In this document: positions 1-11,200 of the stretch, one piece after another
Position numbering within the stretch: position 1 is the first letter of the stretch
Layout of the letters: each line of letters begins with the position of its first letter
Source: Toxoplasma gondii ME49
Lineage: Eukaryota; Apicomplexa; Conoidasida; Eucoccidiorida; Sarcocystidae
Direction: 5' to 3'
Length of the DNA: 64,000 nt
NCBI RefSeq assembly: GCF_000006565.2
Contig: NC_031478.1
Span: 4,426,212-4,490,211 of the forward strand
Position numbers and translations under genes: made by a program
Notes under the pieces: model-generated
The model's database searches: none
Seen by the model: only the letters and a program-made list of their open reading frames with translations
What the model was told of the DNA's origin: nothing

Positions 1-2139
1 TTGTATGAACAGGCTCCCAAATCCAGTGATGCGACAAAGATACCACAAGCATACTTCAACAGCGTTAAAAACATCCATGAACGTGGTGGACACGGATCTA
101 TCGGATGGCAGTACGAATGGTAGGTTGCTTCCAGAAACCGACCTGTGTTTCGCGGTTGATGGTGCATCTTGTATCTACAACTAGGCAAGCTAGGGGGGAT
201 TTCCGCTGTCGTCTTGCGTGTCGAGATGGTTGCGGGTGTGCATCTCCAAGTAATAATGAGACTGGTATCCTGGATTGCGGCCACGTCTTCTGCCGGTAAA
301 ATGGTGGGTCGGTCGATGTGTAGAATCCACTTGATTGTTTCTTGTTCGTATTTGTCCAGGTCGGAGGAAGAGTCCATGGGAAACATTCTCCGGACACACA
401 CAACCGCGTCGTCTGCGCGCATGTTATACGGACTCGCCCAAGAGTATAAAAAGGTGAGACACTTGACAAGCTGTTGAAGGAACAAAAGTGGAACGCTGGG
501 CGAGCAGAAGCAGCTTCGCAGAGAATTGTCCCAAAGGATGTACATATGGCTTAAGGCTGTTGTCATTGCGAAAAAAACTGTGCCTGCGACGGCTTAAGGA
601 AACTTCGGTACACTACCTTTCTTTGAAGGGGGACCAATAGTTGCGGTGTTCTCCTCTTAACGCCTGCTTTCTCTTGCTTATCCGGGGTGAGCCTTCAAAA
701 TGACAGTTCATGATATCTTTGAACTAAAGTCCGTTGTCTGCTCGCAGACTGGTGTCTTCCGCCCGCGGAAGTTCTTCTCTATAGATCGAGTGTTTCGAAA
801 TGAAACCCTAGACGCCACCCATCTTGCTGAATTTCACCAGGTGAGTTTTCTTCGGTGACAACTCAAGAGTGATGGTTGAAGGCTTACCCAGCCATTTGGT
901 TGCGACCTGAGTAAAATTCACTGAATCACGGTGTCCGCTCAGAGCCTCCATAGAGTCATGTGTTCTAGACTTGGGTAAATGTTTTCCTCTGACTGGCATT
1001 GCATGTTCGAAGATATTGTAGTTTTTGTTTCCGTTTTTAGGTGGAAGGACTCGTCGCCGACCGCGGCTTGACTATTGGCCACCTTATGGGGGTGATGGAA
1101 ACTTTCTACAAGCAGATTGGCATCGAACAACTCAAGTACGTTCGCTCCGAAGAGCTGTCTGCGAAACGTGAGGATAACTTGCTAGCATCAGCCGTTTCTC
1201 CGTTTTTCTTGCGATGATGGCACTATGTTAACCACTGATAAACGCCCCATGTTGTCCGTGTTTGGGCTACACCTGAAAGCCGCGGTGACAGCATGGACAC
1301 AGAATCAGTGTGACGAGCATGCACGAGGAAGGCGGCAGTCCTCCCGTGGTTTGCAATGGTAGCAGTATGACTTCTTCGTCCAAGACATGTAAAGACCCTC
1401 TTATAATGGGCTGTGCTAGCCGCACACATGCTGATCCATCTGTTTTCCTGTTGAAGAAGCGTTGCTCGCCTGGACGCTCATTCTGACTTTCTGCAGGTTC
1501 AAGCCCGCATACAATCCCTACACAGAACCGTCAATGGAGATTTTCGGGTACCATGCAGGACTCAAGAGGTGCGTCAGTGCTGCGCTCCTATCTCGGGACC
1601 AAAAGCAGCGGAACTCCCGAAGTTTGTTTTGACGTGCTTGGTTCTGACAGGAATTGGCATTCATATTCATCCCGACGCGCAGTGACGTCCCTACCGGGAC
1701 ATCATCGGCTGGTTTGATGTTACTGTGTGACTCTACAATGCAGGTGGATTGAAGTCGGCAATAGTGGTATTTTCCGACCGGAGATGCTACTACCAATGGG
1801 CCTTCCGGAGGACGTGACAGTCATTGCCTGGGGACTAAGCTTGGAACGGTGAGGCCGTTACGTCCTATCTTTGCTCTCATAATGCGTATTTGTGCTCGAC
1901 ATTGGAGTATTACCTCTATTTACTGAATCACGTGTCGACGAATGGCTATGAATATGCATATCTTTCCCGATAAGGCCGCCCACACTGTGAAGCTCGGTGC
2001 GCACCTTAGTGAGGGCAAGAAACACAGAAGCAGGTTCAGCGTCTATTTGCATGTTGTTTTCAGGCCTACAATGATTCGATACGGAATATCCAACATTAGA
2101 CAGCTCTTTGGTCACCGAGCTCTGTTAGGTATGGCGTGA
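1..2139 (+). CDS. FARSA: Phenylalanyl-tRNA synthetase alpha subunit, cytosolic (3' part)
   Basis: Class II catalytic subunit that charges tRNA-Phe in the cytosol as an alpha2-beta2 enzyme. The 5' end lies outside the window. Seven exons join in phase: 1-119, 360-453, 748-840, 1041-1135, 1497-1568, 1744-1848 and 2064-2139 (stop TGA). Visible family signatures, in order, are [27 protein letters not shown], the motif 2 block [21 protein letters not shown], the phenylalanine-pocket region [31 protein letters not shown], and motif 3 [18 protein letters not shown]. All match the eukaryotic/archaeal alpha subunit closely and rule out the organellar single-chain form. The C-terminus (GHRALLGMA) is at the usual family length with only a short tail. 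Introns are 200-360 nt. Identity is very secure; exon edges are supported by phase continuity. Confidence 0.96.
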
Positions 2140-3716
2140 AGCGAGTTCGGCGCCCAAGTGTGGTCGCACCTGCCTCGCTTATTGAGATAAATTTTGCCAG
2201 TCGTAATTGCGCATGGACGACCCTGAACAACCAACAAGCAATTCAGCAGTCTACTAGCAAAGTTGCTTCTGACCAAGTTGACACGGACAGACGTTCAGAG
2301 AGTCGCTGGCGTGAAACTTCCATACGGTCCGTTCTCAATCTCAACCCAGGTGATGTTGACCCAGTGGATTTAAAACTCTGACTATTATAAGCAGTGCATA
2401 ACTGTGTACACCCAACAAAGTAAACATAGGTCCTGTAAACCTGAGAGAACTCGAGAGGACTGCGGTCGTGAAACGCATGTGCAACATGAATCTCTTGTCG
2501 CATAGTGATGCCGGCGGAGAGGCGACTTGCTTTCGATGACGTCTGCAGCGGTCCCGTGCACAGACGTCTACAAACTTATCCTTGAAGCCGTAGGCCAATG
2601 CTAGCTAGCAGTAGGGGTTTTAGGGGTTGGCTTCGCCTTTAACCTTCGCGGCGGTGCCTCAGTCACTCTCCCTCTTCTTTTACGGCTGCGACAGCGTCTG
2701 CTTGCCGAGGAATCTTCTTGTCGCTCTCCGCCGGCAGCACGACCAGTGGTACAAGGGAAACCCCGTGAAATGGCAGTAACGGAAAGTAAACGAGGGTTTA
2801 AAAGGTTTGTTGCTGTACTATGCGTCCGGCGAAAAGGATGTCACTGTTTCTTCGTGGCCTGGTAGAATAACTGAGCGAGATGCAGAACAGTAACCGAAAC
2901 GGGGATGCCTTCAGTACAGTATACAAATATTTCTGATAAGCTGTGCACAAAAAAAGATTCTGCTTGGGCTTGCGGCACCTCAGACAGTCACTCAGGTGTT
3001 CCGGCTGCCACCGTCCCAGTTGCCAGAAAACCATGAGTTGGCAGCAACGAAGCTGCTTCAATATATACGAAACGCACAAGGAATCCATGACACAGAGGAT
3101 CGGTGGTGTATCCCACCGAAAAGCCGCTTTCTGACGAAGATCACAGAACAGGGAGTCGCCTTGGCGTTAACAGCATGCGAACCATTCTGGATTAGTTAGC
3201 TAATTCGCACCTAGTCTGATACCTCGGTGAGGCACCAATACCGAGAACCCTTAATCATTCTAATCGCCAACATAAGAGGCAGCTAGGCACAGCAGTCTCC
3301 CTGGCATATGGGAGGGAGAACTGATCCTTACGGGCCAGAAACCCTTTGCAAATGGAACAGTTTAACTCGAAACAACGGTAGGGGAGCGGGGGGGGGGCTT
3401 CCACACACGATCACAAAACGCCTGACAAACCGCCGTTATTAGCCTCTTTGCAAAGCCCGGTGACATGTGCTTCATGCCTTATCGTGAGAAGGTCGTTGCC
3501 CTGGATTCAACATTGAAATACTGCTAACTGTTTGGTCCACGTTTTTAAAAAGAACAGTCACGGGATAAAAAAACATACCAAGCTAAGCAATGTCACGGAT
3601 ACTGCTGAAGCAGGAGACGGTGTACTTACAGTAAGCGTAAGGCAGCCTGCGTCTTCCATCCATCAAAAGATCAAATTTGTGTTCCGTCCAGAAGTAAACG
3701 CATCCTACTCTTCGAA
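2140..3716. other. Intergenic stretch, no supported gene
   Basis: The sequence holds only short unrelated open frames with no recognisable domain. It probably contains the 3' UTR of the PheRS gene and the promoter and 5' UTR of the secreted-protein gene. A run of nine G residues lies near 3391. I see no RNA gene. Confidence 0.5.
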
Positions 3717-5207
3717 ATGGGGAAGCGAATTCTCTTTGCAACCGTACTTTCATCCTTGGCTAGCTCCGTGCACTGCCAAGTTGCCTCGGCAAATATCGAC
3801 GGTGTTGTGCGTGGGTCCTTCATAGGACCAGAGCCGGAAACTGTTTCGACAGCAACTCCAGGCATCGTCATCGAGGGGCCAAAATTCAAACTACCCGAGG
3901 TCGATTTGGACTTGCTTAGAACCGGCGTCCAACTTCAGGCAACAACAATACTATTTGACAGGAGAGGCGCAGGTTCGTATATGCATATTTCCCCTTTGCT
4001 CGGCTGACATTGCCGGCGATATGCAGGGCCGGTAAAACTGTCCGCTGACAAAAACGTTCTCTTCATATCTGGTTCGCGTGCGAGTCTCATGAGTGTGGAC
4101 GATGCCACCGACACTGTCAGCTTCGGAAGTCACACCACTGTCAACAACGCCGTCACACTGAACGGACCCATAACCTCAAACGGTCACTCTGACTGGTAGG
4201 TAATTCGGAATGAAACGTAGCAGACGTTCTTGGATACGATTGCGTACAGGTGGCTATGGAGCCTCAACACTTTTGACAGCTTTCCTCTCGAAGGATTTTG
4301 GACACCTCAGGTCAGTAAGCGTGCCCGAGAGATGGAAAGAAAAATAATTTTGAAGGTTTAGTCAGGAGTTCAGCACCTGTGGCACAAATGCAGACCACTT
4401 TCTTGGGGGGCCCTGGTACGCCATTAATATGTTCGCTTCAATCCAGCAACGCATTCGTCAGCGCTTGTCAGCAAGTTCGCGGCGAACAGAGCAACTGGCA
4501 CGTACCTGAATGTTCCTCGTCACTCTGAAGTGAAAATAAAAGCCCGCGTTCACTTCTTTGACGAGTGGACAGGTGTGTGCACTAGACTATTCTATGGGAA
4601 AATGTGCTTCACGAAACTCTCAACTTCAGGTCAAAATCTATACATGAAGCTCGGGAACACGATCGTCTGGACAGGTATGGTGACTTTATCCGCAAAATCC
4701 CGAATGGTTCACAATGTGCTCTGTGTCCAGCGTCGCACAACTGGTGCCCGAAGGTAAGTTGAGGACACAGACTCTGACAGAACTTCCGTGAATCCAAGCT
4801 ACGCCTCCACTTTATACAGGGTTTTGCACAAGTATGCACAAACGACGCCGCCCAATCCAGAAGTAGTTAATGGTAGCTTGATGTTTTTCTAGGACTGCGC
4901 AAGCCGAGGTGTTGATGCTTGTGGCCACTCTTACCCAGATACGCTTTCCGTGAGTTGCTGTCCGCACGCCTAGCTCCGGAACTGCTCATATTTCGTCCAA
5001 TCTATACTGCAGAAATCACTCGAAGTTGCGGTGCCCCATTCGGCCCCGTTCCTGGCCATTACCTTCGGAAGGTAAGACGATAGTGTCACCCAGGATTGCT
5101 GTGAACCAGGGTTTCAATGTGCTTGTCGCAACAGCACGTTTGACGACGGTGCAAACCCATGTACTGCATCGTGGGGAGTTGACGACGTTGCCATGTATCT
5201 TCGGTAG
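3717..5207 (+). CDS. Predicted secreted protein with Trp-rich beta-type domain, ten exons
   Basis: Modelled exons are 3717-3972, 4027-4195, 4250-4310, 4394-4415, 4447-4572, 4630-4674, 4731-4753, 4893-4949, 5013-5071 and 5135-5207, giving 296 residues in one continuous frame. Residues 1-20 (MGKRILFATVLSSLASSVHC) form a good signal peptide, so the protein probably enters the secretory route. The second half has an ordered pattern of aromatic and acidic residues: KARVHFFDEWTG, GNTIVWTG, a Cys pair in DCASRGVDACGHSYPD, VPHSAPFLAITFGS and a C-terminal TASWGVDDVAMYLR. This FxDEWxG ... W ... SWGxDDV arrangement resembles beta-sandwich extracellular domains of protist surface proteins, but I cannot name the family. 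The stretch TVNNAVTLNG resembles repeated beta-strand segments. Exon 4 (22 nt) and the following 31-nt intron are extraordinarily short and are the weakest part of the model. Confidence 0.8.
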
Positions 5208-5427
5208 AACATCAGTCAATGCATCTCCTCTCTTTGGTGATTTCATCCAAATATGATGTCGGGTCGTAACTATATTTATAAAGAAGCCATGTGTCATGTG
5301 TCGATAGTTCGTTTATACGACTTGTAAATCACACACAAGCGGCCGTTGGTTCGTGGTACACCTGCGCTCCAAAGTGCCACTACAGGCCAACAGAGCAATG
5401 CACATTAAGACGGAGTTGAAGCCGTAA

Positions 5428-7260
5428 TCAAGTAGCTTTTGAGGCGGTGACAACCTGCACCAGTTCAGGGTTGTCCGTCTGGTTTGCCACGTCGAGCACT
5501 GTCTCGCCTTCGTGACTCTGCAAAGATATATCAGCATTCCTCTTCAGTAGGAGTGATATGACATCCAAGTTCTCGGCCACGACCGCCACATGCAGAGGGG
5601 TTTCCCCAGAGTTGTCCTGGGCGTTTACGTCAGCCCCTGAAAAGTGGCAGACAGCAGCTGAACTTACATTAGATCATTCCAACTACCCGTCTCTCAAGGG
5701 ACACTGCCATGACTTTGGAATCGCTAAGCGGTTGCTTGTGTTCCCCCTACCTTTTTCAAGGAGAAAGTCAATAACATCAACATGACCCCTGCAGGCGAAA
5801 AAAAAGCGGGCACTACACAGTGTCTACGTTTTCGAGACCTTCGATCACTGCTGTTTTCCGTCAGCGTAGCGGACGTACCTGTCCGCTGCCAAATGCAGCG
5901 CTGTCATATCATCATCATTTCTTGCAGTCACCAGCGCTGCGTCGCCTGATGCAGAACACAGAACACGGATGCAATCACAGCCAATTTGCTTCGACAACGC
6001 GCCTCATATTTATCGCTCATGACTATACTGACATACTTCTGAGGTCTTCCACGATGGCGGCCAAGTCGCCATTTGCCGCATGCCTGAAAAAGCGGTCGAC
6101 CTTTGACCTGCGGAACAACATATCCACACACGCAGAGCACTCCAGTTTTTCACGTCTAGCGATACGTGAAGAGACCGCGTCAAACATCAAGTCAACGTAC
6201 GACATTCGCCTGGGCAACTCGAGGCTTGAGCACCTGGTTTCACTGAGTCAACGTTACACTGGAGGCACACGATGTTTATTGTACAAAGGTGTAGAAACGT
6301 GCCCACCATTCTTTTTCCCAACAAACTGCGACTTACAGTTGCCTATCGTCTTGTTGCTCGATACTTCTCAGAGAGCTTTGAGGCTTTCCCATCTGCACGA
6401 ACACATACAGGAACTTCAGGGGCGCAGAAAGAAATTGTCTCACGTCTGCGCTCGACATAGCGCACAGTTTGTTGCTGATGATCCTTACCGGCGAGCCACT
6501 TGGCGGTATCTTCTGTTGTCCCGTGCCTGTTGATGCTCTAGATGCAATGATGTCTCTGACGAAACCCACGTACGCCTCTTCTGCCTCTTCTGGTTCCATT
6601 CCGGTACACTGGCGCCATGCGTTCCTGAGCAGCATAGAACCAAACAGAGCAGGCCTCTTTGATCAATATGGGAAGTCACTGTGAGACCTCGAAACGAGTT
6701 TGTGCAAAAGACGATTGGACAAGGTTGGCCATACCATTTGGCGTGTCGAGCAAGTTCCACGATAGACGGTTCGGGGTCGGCGCAGTTTCCGACTGTAGCC
6801 TGTTTATAGAAGCCTGAAAATAAAGCAAGTTTCTTCGTTACGCAAAAACTTCAGGCGCGCGTGTGCCACACCGAATTCACAAGAAGGAAAATTTGATCTT
6901 GAAAATGCGTCAGCATGCTCAGGAAATAGTGCTCCGGCGGCGGTACACAATTAGAGAATCAAATGTTGGCCACTTCTTACCGTAGAGTTGCAGCTGATCC
7001 TCTACTGGACACGCTTTTCCGTGCGATGCAACCCAAGACGTCGCCTCGTTAAACGTTTTGGGCAGTTTTCCTGTCGGTCCACCTTCTACATCGTCGGTTG
7101 TGAATTCAATTACAGGGCAGTGTTGAAATAGGAGTCGGGAAAACGCTCTCCTCAGTTGCCGTGTCAAACGAGGCCAGTCGGTCTTGCACAAGACATAGCC
7201 AGTCACTAGGCAGGTGGCTGTGGAGACCAGAAGGGTCCCAAGATGTACAGGCCTCGCCAT
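5428..7260 (-). CDS. Acyl-CoA-binding domain protein with ankyrin repeats (ACBD6-like), N-terminally anchored
   Basis: Binds long-chain acyl-CoA esters and probably delivers them to a partner held by the ankyrin repeats. Modelled exons, high to low, are 7260-6981, 6813-6735, 6624-6489, 6392-6337, 6107-6037, 5945-5879, 5788-5751 and 5636-5428 (311 residues). The N-terminus has a hydrophobic segment, HLGTLLVSTATCLVTGYVLC, which reads as a signal anchor. The acyl-CoA-binding domain follows: FNEATSWVASHG, then QLQLYGFYKQATVGNC across an intron, then AKWNAWRQCTGM and EEAYVGFV, all hallmark ACBP positions. After a linker come ankyrin units (DRFFRHAANGDL; DDMTALHLAADRGHVDVIDFLLEKG interrupted by an intron; NAQDNSGETPLHVAVVAENLDV; HEGETVLDVANQ). 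The ACB-then-ankyrin order is that of ACBD6. The acceptor of exon 5 is uncertain: in-frame alternatives lie at about 6210 and 6240. Confidence 0.88.
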
Positions 7261-8268
7261 GTTTATTATATGGTTGAAAGAAGCAGGGTGACAGATTTTG
7301 GGTTTGCGCGACTACACGATTGCTTACTATGAGGAGAAGCGCCGTTCCATAACCAACAACATAGAGGCGAGCACTTCCGGGGCTTAATGGCTTAACGAGG
7401 CAGCCTGTGAGACACAATTCCACTTTCCCAGAGCTGCAGAGCCTCACAAGATAAACACAGACCGATTTTTATAAAGCAAGCCACGCACGCCGTGCTCCCT
7501 CGACTCGTCCGTGGTCTTCGCCATTCACACTGACGAACAGACCGTCCCATATACATCCGGGCCGGCGGCTCCGGGGATAACAGTCCCCCGTTTTCTCCTT
7601 GCGTTCTACAGACAAAACAGACTGCACACTTGTTATAAGATAGTGTGCCTTTTGGAGGAGGTGACGAGGGAGGAAATTCCACATGCTTTCTCAAGTTAGC
7701 GGGCCTTGTGACTCGGCGCACTCGACAGCACAAGGTTGCATGCAGACGGGCGGCTGACGTCCCGTTTTTTCCGCAACAGATGAGCATGCAGTGGTGAGTA
7801 CATCGAAGCAATGTCTTGCGACATCTTTCTTCTTCCACGTAAAATCGGGATCCCACGCGAACAAAAGATAACGAACAGTCATTCATACGCGCGTTCCAGT
7901 CGCTGGGGCTTGTGGATGCTGTCAGGCCATCTCAGACACCGAAAGGTATGTGAGGCGGTTTTTGGTAAAGCAGAGCCTCCATGTTTTTGGGAAGCGTTTG
8001 TATCTTCGGAAACTTTCTTTTTCAAAACAGTCTCTTCATGCTTACAGTCGGGAAACGCGCAGAATCACGGCATCTTGGCCCTCTCACTCTCAAGAGATCC
8101 GCTGCCTTGGCACAGCAGTGAATTTCTTCGCGGCGGGCACCCGCAGCCTGAGTTTTCTTCAGATTTGTCTTTTTTTTATCTCGAATAAGTGTAGAACCGG
8201 GCGTTTTGCGCGATATTTCCTCTTCCCAATTGACATCGTCTGCTACCGGGGAAGCACTAGAGAGGATC
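7261..8268. other. Divergent promoter region between the ACB/ankyrin gene and U2AF
   Basis: This is the head-to-head interval between two divergently transcribed genes. Several overlapping open frames on both strands lack recognisable motifs. I interpret the interval as the two promoters and 5' UTRs. Confidence 0.45.
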
Positions 8269-11200
8269 ATGGAGTCTTCTGGAGCGTCGCGAGCGCGGCG
8301 GTCCCGCAGCCGCTCTGGCAGCGTCGGCCAGAGCAATGGAAGAAGCTCGAGCAAAGAAGGGAAAAAGGACTCGAAATCCCGAAGATCTCGAAGTCCAGAC
8401 TCGGGGCGACACAGACGCAGCAGGTGAGTGAGGCTCCAGACCAGGTGTCGTAACACCCGATGTGAGATTTCTGTGAAGTACATCGTCCCAGTCGACATAC
8501 AGAGCCGCTGTAGAGGAAAGCACGAAGAAGAGAAACGGGAAATCTTCTTGTCGCCGACGTCATATATGCGTTCCTGGGAATAGGAACACGTTTTTCACTG
8601 CGAATGCGTACGCCGTCTTTCCCCCGGTACTCTTTCATTTCCTACCTATATATAGTTATGTCTATCTATCTCTTCATCAACTATTTATATATATCTATCT
8701 ATACGAATATATATACATATATCTTTATATGTTTTTCTCGCTATGCACATGTTCACATTGTTGGAAAAATCAGGGAGGGCTGTCGAGTGACGATGAAGAG
8801 TAAGGGAGGCCAAAACGTGCAGAGTTTTTTGCATGTCGTTACACCGATTCGTCGGTGTTGGTCTCTTCACTCGCCTCCTCCGGAGAGTGGTGCGCGCGTT
8901 TTGCCTTTGGCGTCCGCTGATAGCCAATGTGGTGAACTCTTGTAGTTTGTCCTCGGAACTCAACTGATCGTGAGAAATTGTTTCCTCTCAAACGCTCTCC
9001 GTTCCCGAGTGTGGGAGTGACCCGCAGGCGGCAAGGCCGTTATCCCACTGGATTCTCCTCGCGCGCACCAGAAGCTGAGCTGTTCAGGAGTTCGCACGTC
9101 TCGTGTCAGCTTGCGAGCCGGTGTCTGTTCAAGTTTTCTCCGGTTGTCTTGAGACGAAATTCACATGCAGAGCTGGTCTGAGGTATTCGCGTTTCTCAGG
9201 TCCGGCAGCACCGAGCGCCAGAAGACGCGGAGAAGCAAGTGGGACAGCAAGGTTTCGCCCTCGGCCTCCGCCTCGGCTTCGCCACCTGCGGGTGCGGCTC
9301 CGCCGACGTGCTCTTCGCTGGGCTTCGTCATGCCCACTGTGAAAGACACACCGACGGTGTACTTGACGCCGCTTGTCCTCGGCGCAGCTCAAGACCAGGT
9401 AGCCGCTGCGACGGCCACCGCAGCGGCCATCAGCAGCACGCTGAACAGTCGCCTGCAGCCGCCGCCGCCTTCCGCGCCGCCGCCAGCCTCAGGTGTCGGG
9501 GCGGCTGCTTCCGCGCCCGTCGCTAGCGCCCTGCAGAGCGCCGTGGCTGCGGCGCAGAGTCTCGGATCCACGCGAGGGCACGACACAGAATTCGATCGCA
9601 AACAGAAACGCCTCTACGTCGGCAACCTGCCTCCTGGTAGGGATCGAAATCCGAGGCCGACCTGCCGGCGCGCGGAGAGGCCTCTATAGATTTCCGGGTG
9701 GAGATACACCACCAATATCACGTTTTGCAGTTTCAGTGGAATCACTTGTGAGCGCACAAGTTGGGGCGCCATGGGTAGAGAGACACTGACAACAACTGAT
9801 GCGATGGAGCCGGACACCTTCGCCCGTACCAACCTTGCTGCGCGCACATCTCGCGACCAAGCAAAGTCCTTCACACCTAACGTTTCTTTTCGTTTACAAG
9901 AAAGGGCAGCGAAGACGGTCGCCGCGACCTCCTTGAGCGAGGCGATGCTCCAACGCACTCCGGCGATCGCTTGAAACCGGAAGTTTGCGTTTTGTTCGGT
10001 GGGGGGTTTCGCTTTTTGTTTTCAGGGTCAACTCAGCCGGACGTTGTCGGCTTCTTCAATGGAGCGCTGCTGGCGGTCAATGCGCAGACTGGCTTCGTCA
10101 AAGAGGACGAAGCGACTGCCGGAGAGCAGCTTCTCCCAGTTGAGCGTTGCGAAGTCTTCAACGAGTCTTCCCGGTTCTGCTTCATTGAACTGCGAAACGA
10201 GCAGTACGCTATTCTCTGCGTCAAACTCGACGGTAGGTTGCGAGACTGGCGTCCCTGTGAGGTGTTGCTGCACTTTCATGTTTTTCCATGTTCCGCTTCC
10301 TCGATGACGAGTCGTTTCTCCTCGAACACTCGAGCCATCCGAACGCTTCGCGTGGCTGTGTTCATAGGCATCACTTACAACGGGTACTCTCTGCGCGTTG
10401 GAAGGCCGCACGATTACGTGCCTCCACCTGGAGGAGACCCCGCGCACCAGGCTTACATTCCTCTTCTGGACGACGCAAAGAAGTGAGTCCGTTGTCTCGG
10501 CACAAACCCAGCGGCTGCGGGCCTCGGCACAAATGCACCCAACCTACGCGCCTTTTGGCTCACCTAAGTCACACAGACTCGCGTTGGGAAGGAACTAGTT
10601 GTCTGTATCTGGTGTAGCAGACGTCTGTTATGCTGCGTATCCAACAATATAACTTCGTTGTCTCTGTGGTTTGCGATAGAAGCTTAGAAGCTTAACACAG
10701 TGATATTGACACCGTAAACCCTCAGCGACACGGAGTTCTGGAATCTGGCAAACATGTTGAGAGAGCAACCTCACTCAACTAGCGTCTCTCTGATGTACCT
10801 CTCCACTGCGAGCGACAGGCGCATCTTGAGTGTGTGGTTTCTCTCCCCGTTGTGCAGGGTGAAAAGGGAAGAGAAGAGAGAGAAGCCCAGTCGCCCGGAG
10901 ACAGGCCCAAACAACAAAATTTATATCCAGAACCTTCCTCCGGAAATGGGCGAAGAACAGGTACTATCTACATCGGAAAAAAGTGGAACCTGAAGCGACA
11001 GAGAGGAACGGGCGGGGCCGGAGTAATGTTGGACACACCGTTTGCGTGTACATCTTTGTATATCTAGTTGTATGGCTTTTTATCCCCAGCTTAGTCTCCA
11101 GGCACATACCCAATACTGCCGATCGATTGGGAGATTATCACCTTTTCTTGCAAGTCGTCTTACTGTAATTACTTCATACGCAAACCCAGGCGCTGCGCGC

